Below are positions 58,413 to 64,000 of a DNA stretch of 64,000 bases, piece by piece. Origin of the DNA: Dreissena polymorpha (taxonomy: Eukaryota > Mollusca > Bivalvia > Myida > Dreissenidae). A program made the translations under genes and the position numbers. Below the pieces are notes generated by a model. That model searched no databases. It was not told the DNA's origin and saw only the letters and a program-made list of their open reading frames with translations. The stretch spans positions 40,161,060-40,225,059 of the forward strand of contig NC_068358.1 of assembly GCF_020536995.1 (NCBI RefSeq). The letters are read 5' to 3'. Each line of letters begins with the position of its first letter. The stretch's first letter is position 1.

Positions 58413-59171
58413 CATTGTTTTCGTACTTCTTGCTAATATTTTCGTACCACATACGCCCCATGATACTTTGTTCTTTTCTTGTAAAATGCTTTCAATTTCT
58501 CTTTGTGTTTTTTTCTGAACAAACCTATGGTATGTTGATTTAGATGTTGTGTTTATCAATACAAGTTTTAAGTATGTGACAATATATTTCCTTTAACAAA
58601 TTGAGGCAAAATATTATTTTGAAGACATGATAAGTTTTATAATGAGTACTGTTTTTTTGTTTTCTTTAAACCTCATACTGCCCAACTTTCCTTTCATTTT
58701 CTTTTGAATCAGTATGTTTTTCACTGAACAACAAGTGTCTACATGTCACAGAATTATTTGGTTATAGAATAATGTCATTGTCAAAATAAATATCTTTCAC
58801 AGACTCACCTGAATGAATTAGTACCTTTTATGTAATAAATAAGAACAAAAATAGTTCATCTTTACTGAATAGACATCAAAAATTGTTAAAACGGACTTTT
58901 GCAACTTTTATATTTATCCAATTGTTATTTAACATTTCCTGTGTTCAATCACAGGACCCCATTCCCATTTACAATGTAATGCCAAAATTCAGGGGTATTT
59001 TACCCAATTGGACTCGACAAAGTACCAAATTTATTAGAAGGGACAAAATCCTATTTACAAATGAATTGTAAATTTAAGTTGTAAATCTTAATATATTTGT
59101 ATTATTTGTAAGGCATGTATAAACTTAATTGAAATTAATTTAAAATATTTAATCATCATAACACTAGCATT
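58413..59171. other. Intergenic; one signal-peptide-like frame not supported
   Basis: The stretch from 58883 reads like a hydrophobic leader but lacks an ATG start. A plausible acceptor lies at about 58952 (TTCAATCACAG). Nothing identifies a gene. Confidence 0.3.
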
Positions 59172-60966
59172 ACCGTAATAACTCTAAGTTTTCAGAGACT
59201 CTAGTGAGTAAGTTTTCGGACTCCCCTTTTTGGCCAAAATAATTATTTTTCGTGACTCTTAATTTTCAGACATGGGCGTTTTCATCAAATATTGACTCTA
59301 AATTTTCTGACAGTATATTTTACAGCACTATTTTAACAGATTTTGGTACTCCCCTGTGAAAATTTGTTCTAGAAATTGGAATGGTTTTGGAACTGTTCTA
59401 GAACATCAAGAACAGTTCTAGAATGTTCCATATTCGCATTCTAGAACTTATGTTCTGGAATTGTTCCAGAACAGTTTTCTAGAATAATTCCAGAACATTT
59501 GTGGAACAAAGCTTAGTTCTGAAACTGCCCCAATAATATACAAGAACATTTTTAGAACATTTCAAGGACAAAATATGTTCAAGAAATTTCTAAAAATGTT
59601 CTAAAATGTAGTTCTAGAACACATTTAGAACTATTTAAGAACCAGTAAGTTCTACAAAAGTTATAATGGGGAATAAGAACACATATAGAACAGGTCTAGA
59701 ACCAAGGTCTACAATTGTTCTACATATTTAAAATAAACTAATTCAGACAATGATAATTTGACTTCAATTTCAAATTAGTAAGTTCTACAAAAGTTCTAAT
59801 GGGGAATAGAACACATATAGAACAGGTCAAGAACCAAGGCCTACAATTGTTCTACATATTTAAAATAAATATGTGTAACAGTGTGATATTACCTCCCTTT
59901 AAAATGTTATTTCTTAGATTAATTATACTTATTTTTTATATATAATGTTGGTGTGAACAATAGTATACTTATTTTCTAATTGTGTAACTATTTGAAGTAT
60001 ATTGTTGTACTTAAATAAAGTTTATATATTTTCTTATATAAACTTTATTTAATAATGGAAGTTAAGATCAATCATCTCACCAGTTGGGCAAGGTAATCAG
60101 GTTATGAATAGTTCTCAGTTACAAGTTCTGAGGGGAACAATGTCCTAGAACTGTAATAGAACATTTGTTCCAGACTTACTTGAAGCAAACCTTTGGAACT
60201 GTTCTAAAACATTTCTAGAATTGTACTGGGACAAACCGACTAGAACTGTCCTGTAATCATACTGAAAATCTACTAGAATTTTTTAGGAACATTTGTTGAA
60301 CGTTAAATGAGAATAATTTCTAGAACAATTGTTCTAAAACAGTTCTGGAAATTTATACAAGAACAATTCTGGAATAGTTCTAGAACAATGGTTCAATAAT
60401 TGTTCTAGAACAAACCTTTAGAACTGTTTTAGAACTATTTGTTCTACAAATTATTCTCATTTAACGTTCAACAACTGTTCTTAAGTCATTCTAGATCATT
60501 TTAAGGATGATTCCAGAACACTTCTAGTCATTTGTTCCAGTACAATTGTAGAAATTTTATAGAACAGTTCTAAAACGTTTCGCAGGGGGACAGTATTTGC
60601 TTATCTTGTAACACTTCAACCATGGATTTTTACAAACGGATTAAAGCCATAAAACCTGGAAGAGGCATTCCTGAGGACAATGGGCCATAACATTTGCGTA
60701 ATGTATACCGGTAGAAAACAATCACTTATCACCCAATATTAAGGAAGCAGTATGTTTTATGTTTTTACTACTGGTCTGTATCATTTCAGGAAAGTCTGAG
60801 TTAGCAAAGCTGTGAAGTTGTTTTTATTTCAAAGTAGAAACACTATTGTGCATTGGGTTATTGATGTTATTTCAATATAAATATAATTTTCTGACATTTA
60901 ATTTTTGTCTTGCGGACACAATTTAGTAAAATTATTTGTAAGTGTCCGAAAACTTGAGTAATTTAG
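59172..60966. mobile_element. Outer TIR element enclosing the TTCTAGAA-rich element
   Basis: Left end ACTCTAAGTTTTCAGAGACTC (within 59179-59200) and right end GTGTCCGAAAACTTGAGTAA (60942-60961) are imperfect inverted repeats. The left side repeats the motif (AGTAAGTTTTCGGACTC). The element at 59349-60596 lies within it. Confidence 0.55.
59349..60596. mobile_element. TIR element packed with TTCTAGAA palindromes
   Basis: Ends CTCCCCTGTGAAAA and TTTCGCAGGGGGA are imperfect inverted repeats. The interior carries ten exact TTCTAGAA sites (most as GTTCTAGAAC) plus dozens of GAACnnTTC/TTCnGGAAT-type variants. It also has a direct repeat of ~100 bp (ATTAGTAAGTTCTACAAAAG, at about 59640 and 59775), a palindrome (AAATAAAGTTTATAT / ATATAAACTTTATTT at 60013-60052), and a hairpin with arms starting GTTGAACGTTAAATGAGAAT (60296 and 60472). 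No coding capacity. Confidence 0.75.
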
Positions 60967-61986
60967 GAAGTTTCTTATTAAACGGATTTATTTCTTAATT
61001 TTGTGTTCTGTACAATAATTCACAACTCAAAATTTTGTGTTTGGTTGGGTACAATTGACCCATTCCCAAGGCAGTTAAAAAAAAGAAAGGCATCTCTCAC
61101 CAGTAATCTTTCTGATCACTTTTAAATGTGTCTGGTTTGATACAGTCATATTACTCCTGATCAGGCAATAACATTTAAACTGAGCAATAAATCCTGTATT
61201 TTCTTCCCAAATAAATGTCAAGTGTCAAGTTAATGTATAAAAATAATGCAGATTGATTGACATGTCATTTTGTACTTCTGCAGAATTTTATTTAGCTTTT
61301 TTGTTGTTCAAAAAGTGCAAACATTTCTTCTGTTTCTGTTACTGTTCACAAATCTTTTTCTTCCTTTTGTGTTTTATAAATTATATATTAATTGTTCGAA
61401 TTCATGCTGTGAAACAGGTTATTACGATTTCAATTTTATTTCACACTGAAAAAAACTTTGAATGGCTGCGTTTTATTAATTTCTGTCAAGATAGTAATTA
61501 AGGGTTCCAAAGGTGAAAATGGTTGATAATCGAGAATCATTCATGAATTAATATGTTGTAAATAATTTTATAAAGCTTATTGAAAGCCATTTGGACCTTG
61601 TATTTGAAAAGCTCTCCATCTTGAAAAACTTTTGTAGTTTCCTATTTGAAGAGCGTCAATTAATAGACCATTCAGATTAAACCCCGCCTCCTGTAAAATG
61701 AATCTATTGCAATATTATTGGCAGATTTTCTGTTAAAAGCCTTTTTCAATTTGCATATGTTGATTCAAAATGCGAAAGCAAATATGATAAAGTTTGAAAC
61801 AACAAATGAAATGTCCCTTTGGAATGCTAGCATTTAAATGCAATGGAAATAAATAAATACAAAATGCATCAAATAGGCCATAAAAGGCATTTTATTGCGT
61901 GTAATTCAAAACAACAAAGTCTTAAATGTATCTGGCCATTTGTTGTAAGCAGTTTTGTGATTATTAATTGAGTTTCTGTAATTTTT
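60967..61986. other. Intergenic, nothing recognised
   Basis: AT-rich; an 82-codon frame (61253-61501) has a Cys/Phe-rich reading but no recognisable domain. Confidence 0.35.
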
Positions 61987-62316
61987 TATGCCCCGGTAGG
62001 GTGGCATATAGCAGTTGAACTGTCCGCCAGTCCATCTGTCAGTCCGTCAGTCTGTGCGTCCGTCGATAAATTGCAATATTGAAGATAGCATCTTGATATT
62101 TGGCATGCATGTGTATCTCATAAAGCTGCACATTTGAGTGGTGAAAGGTTAAGGTCAAGGTCATCCTTCAAGGTCAAAAAAAAAAAAATCAATCCAAAAG
62201 AAGTAATAAGCCTTAAAAGGGAGATAATTTCTAAACCTTCCAAATGATATATTGAAATTTTATTTCAAAGCGGCGCAATAGGGGGGCATTGTGTTTCTGA
62301 CAAACACATCTCTTGT
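61987..62316 (+). repeat. 'TATGCCCCGGTAGGGTGGC' element, copy 2, short
   Basis: Head TTATGCCCCGGTAGGGTGGC with a GTCCGTCAGTCTGTGCGTCC run, one unit (TTGATATTTGGCATGCATGT, AAGGTCAAGGTCATCCTTC), and end TGTGTTTCTGACAAACACATC. It shows the minimal form of the element expanded at 51653. Confidence 0.82.
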
Positions 62317-62399
62317 ATGTATTTTTTAAAAGGTATCTTTTCAAAGGCATTTGGAGGATTCGATTACTTATATAAAAATGAACAAGACTTAACCTTTTT

Positions 62400-62765
62400 A
62401 AGCCCCCAACTCCCTTCAAAAGAAGGCGGCACATAGCAGTCTGTGCAAAATAAATGTCTCAGCCATAACTTTCCCATTTATTGATGAATTTGAATTAACT
62501 TCAAATGTCCACCATCACAAGGAATCTTTTTTCGCGTGTAACACCCTTCTTTCTATGGCAAATGTCTAGGTCACACTTAGAGGTCAAATTCATGTTTTTC
62601 CATAAATCAGCTTAAAGCATTCCTTTCTCAGCCATGACTCTGCCATATGGATTTTTAAATAACTAGGGCTAAAACTATCATAAGACAACATGTTGTGTTA
62701 ACAACTGTCCTTTTCCTAAAAGGTCAAGGTCATACTTAGAGGTCAAAAGTCAAATTTGTCACTTT
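62400..62765. repeat. Repeat fragment running into the assembly gap
   Basis: Contains GCGGCACATAGCAGTCTG, CTCAGCCATAACTTTCCCAT and AGGTCAAGGTCATACTTAGAGG, i.e. units of the same modular class. It is cut at the N run, so the gap is probably repeat-caused. Confidence 0.6.
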
Positions 62766-62865
62766 NNNNNNNNNNNNNNNNNNNNNNNNNNNNNNNNNNN
62801 NNNNNNNNNNNNNNNNNNNNNNNNNNNNNNNNNNNNNNNNNNNNNNNNNNNNNNNNNNNNNNNNN
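62766..62865. other. Assembly gap (100 N)
   Basis: One hundred N, a conventional gap of unknown size. Confidence 0.99.
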
Positions 62866-64000
62866 AACAAGTCCATCCGAGTCAAATACCTCACGCAAAG
62901 TACGTCAATGTGAGAGCATTACATATTTCATCCGTACTGAATGATTTGCGATTTCAACTATGTAGACTTTAGTACGATTTCCATAACAATAACGAAGTAT
63001 TACGTTATACGCATGAAATCTTATACATGTATCAGTCTTTCTTTTATCGTGGAGGGGTAGTGTTTGTGTGTTTTAATGGCCATAGAAGCGTTGAATATGT
63101 ATCTAGTATATTAGTTTACATTACAGAATTATAATTGCCACTTCTCATAAAGAAACTATTAATAACCTATAAAAAAAATCTATTTTTATGCCTAAAATCA
63201 GACTTAAAACAAAACTCGAAACAACAGATGAAACAAAACACGCTCCAATAACACTGTATAGAAACGCTGATAAAGCCCTTAAATTTTTTGTACAAAAATA
63301 TGTTTGAAAACTTTATTACACATCCTTTCAGTCAACAGGTTTTAAGGTGAAGACTTCCAAATGTAACAGTCATATCGCGATTTGGATGCGGCTTCAATAG
63401 GCAATTGCTAATTATGTGTTGCATTTTTAACATGATTATGCTCGTTTCTGTCTTGATGCTTCACAGCTTTCAAAAAGCTCGTAAAGGAAACGTAATCCCC
63501 AAAACACTGTCTTAATACGATAATAAACCCAACGACTCAATGCTTAAATGCCACTTAAATTATGCGAAATAAACACGCTTAAGTAAAAACCGAAATTTGA
63601 ATGACTCCTCAATGGAAGGATATTTTTAATAAAAGCTCATTTTTACTTGAATATGCAATTAATAAGATGTTTATCATCATAATAAATATGTAATAAACAA
63701 GACTTGTGGAATTTCTAGTATACGATTTAATTAGCCTACATATGTTTTTGTTTTATATTTATGCATAACGTGTTATCAATAAAGCATGAAATACGCATAG
63801 GAAATACACAACGCTTATCATTTTTGGCTCTGTTTAGCTAAACAAAATAATTTTAACTTCTTTGGTTAAAATATTTATTTTTCACAAACCAAATTCCAAT
63901 CAATAATTATATACGCTATTTTTACATCGGAATTAACAGTTATGGATATGGGAATGAAAAAGGATCATAGTCGCCATAAACAAAAACCATTGTTGAAAGA
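62866..64000. other. Intergenic, AT-rich, nothing recognised
   Basis: No repeats with boundaries, no exon-like segments and no RNA gene seen. Confidence 0.4.

Noticed and set aside
58883-59071. Signal-peptide-like 62-codon frame
   Set aside because: It starts at TTG rather than ATG, and nothing beyond a hydrophobic stretch supports it.
62756-62944. Open frame spanning the N gap
   Set aside because: Most of it is unknown sequence; no protein can be inferred across a gap.

Overview
The window looks like nuclear DNA from a bivalve mollusc, most likely a heterodont such as a dreissenid mussel. That placement is an inference from repeat families I associate with such genomes, not from a search. 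The DNA is AT-rich, genes are small and split by introns, and most of the sequence is repeats. There are no rRNA genes, no standard tRNA genes and no bacterial-type features. One assembly gap (100 N) lies at 62766-62865.

Three host gene signals are supported. (1) A complete four-exon plus-strand gene (1828-7037) encodes a 154-residue Shisa/CYYR1-like protein: signal peptide, Cys-rich ectodomain, one membrane span, Tyr/Pro tail. It has a TATA box upstream and three AATAAA signals downstream. (2) The last two coding exons of nocturnin lie on the minus strand (17353-15455) and carry the whole catalytic core; the 5' exon(s) were not found. (3) A minus-strand exon (25126-25004) encodes a ComEA-type helix-hairpin-helix motif; the rest of that gene is unknown. 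A possible decayed gene fragment lies at 19469-20150.

Layout: 1-1.7 kb, repeats and promoter; 1.8-7.4 kb, Shisa-like gene with repeats in every intron; 7.9-12.3 kb, small TIR elements and a degenerate triplicated block; 12.35-14.44 kb, a foldback transposon with another element inside it; 14.6-17.8 kb, nocturnin; 18.3-22.6 kb, two tandem-array elements; 25-27.4 kb, the HhH exon, an inverted repeat and three near-perfect palindromes; 29-31.6 kb, a SINE-like sequence and a TIR element carrying a tRNA-like module; 32.3-35.4 kb, an array with seven perfect estrogen-response-type palindromes, interrupted by a second foldback transposon; 36-37.5 kb, 20-bp and 33-bp arrays; 38.1-40.4 kb, a MITE blown up by a 41-copy, 55-bp array; 41.9-46.2 kb, the 3' end of a LINE blown up by an array of about 98 copies of a 41-bp unit; 46.5-64 kb, further arrays, MITEs, a TIR element rich in TTCTAGAA, and AT-rich sequence with nothing recognisable.

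The main theme is mobile elements becoming minisatellites. Two members of one MITE family have expanded different 55-bp segments, and a LINE has expanded 41 bp of its own coding sequence. A second theme is that several unrelated array families carry dense AGGTCA half-sites in ERE, ERRE and DR1 arrangements; one ERE/DR1 composite lies just upstream of the nocturnin catalytic exons.
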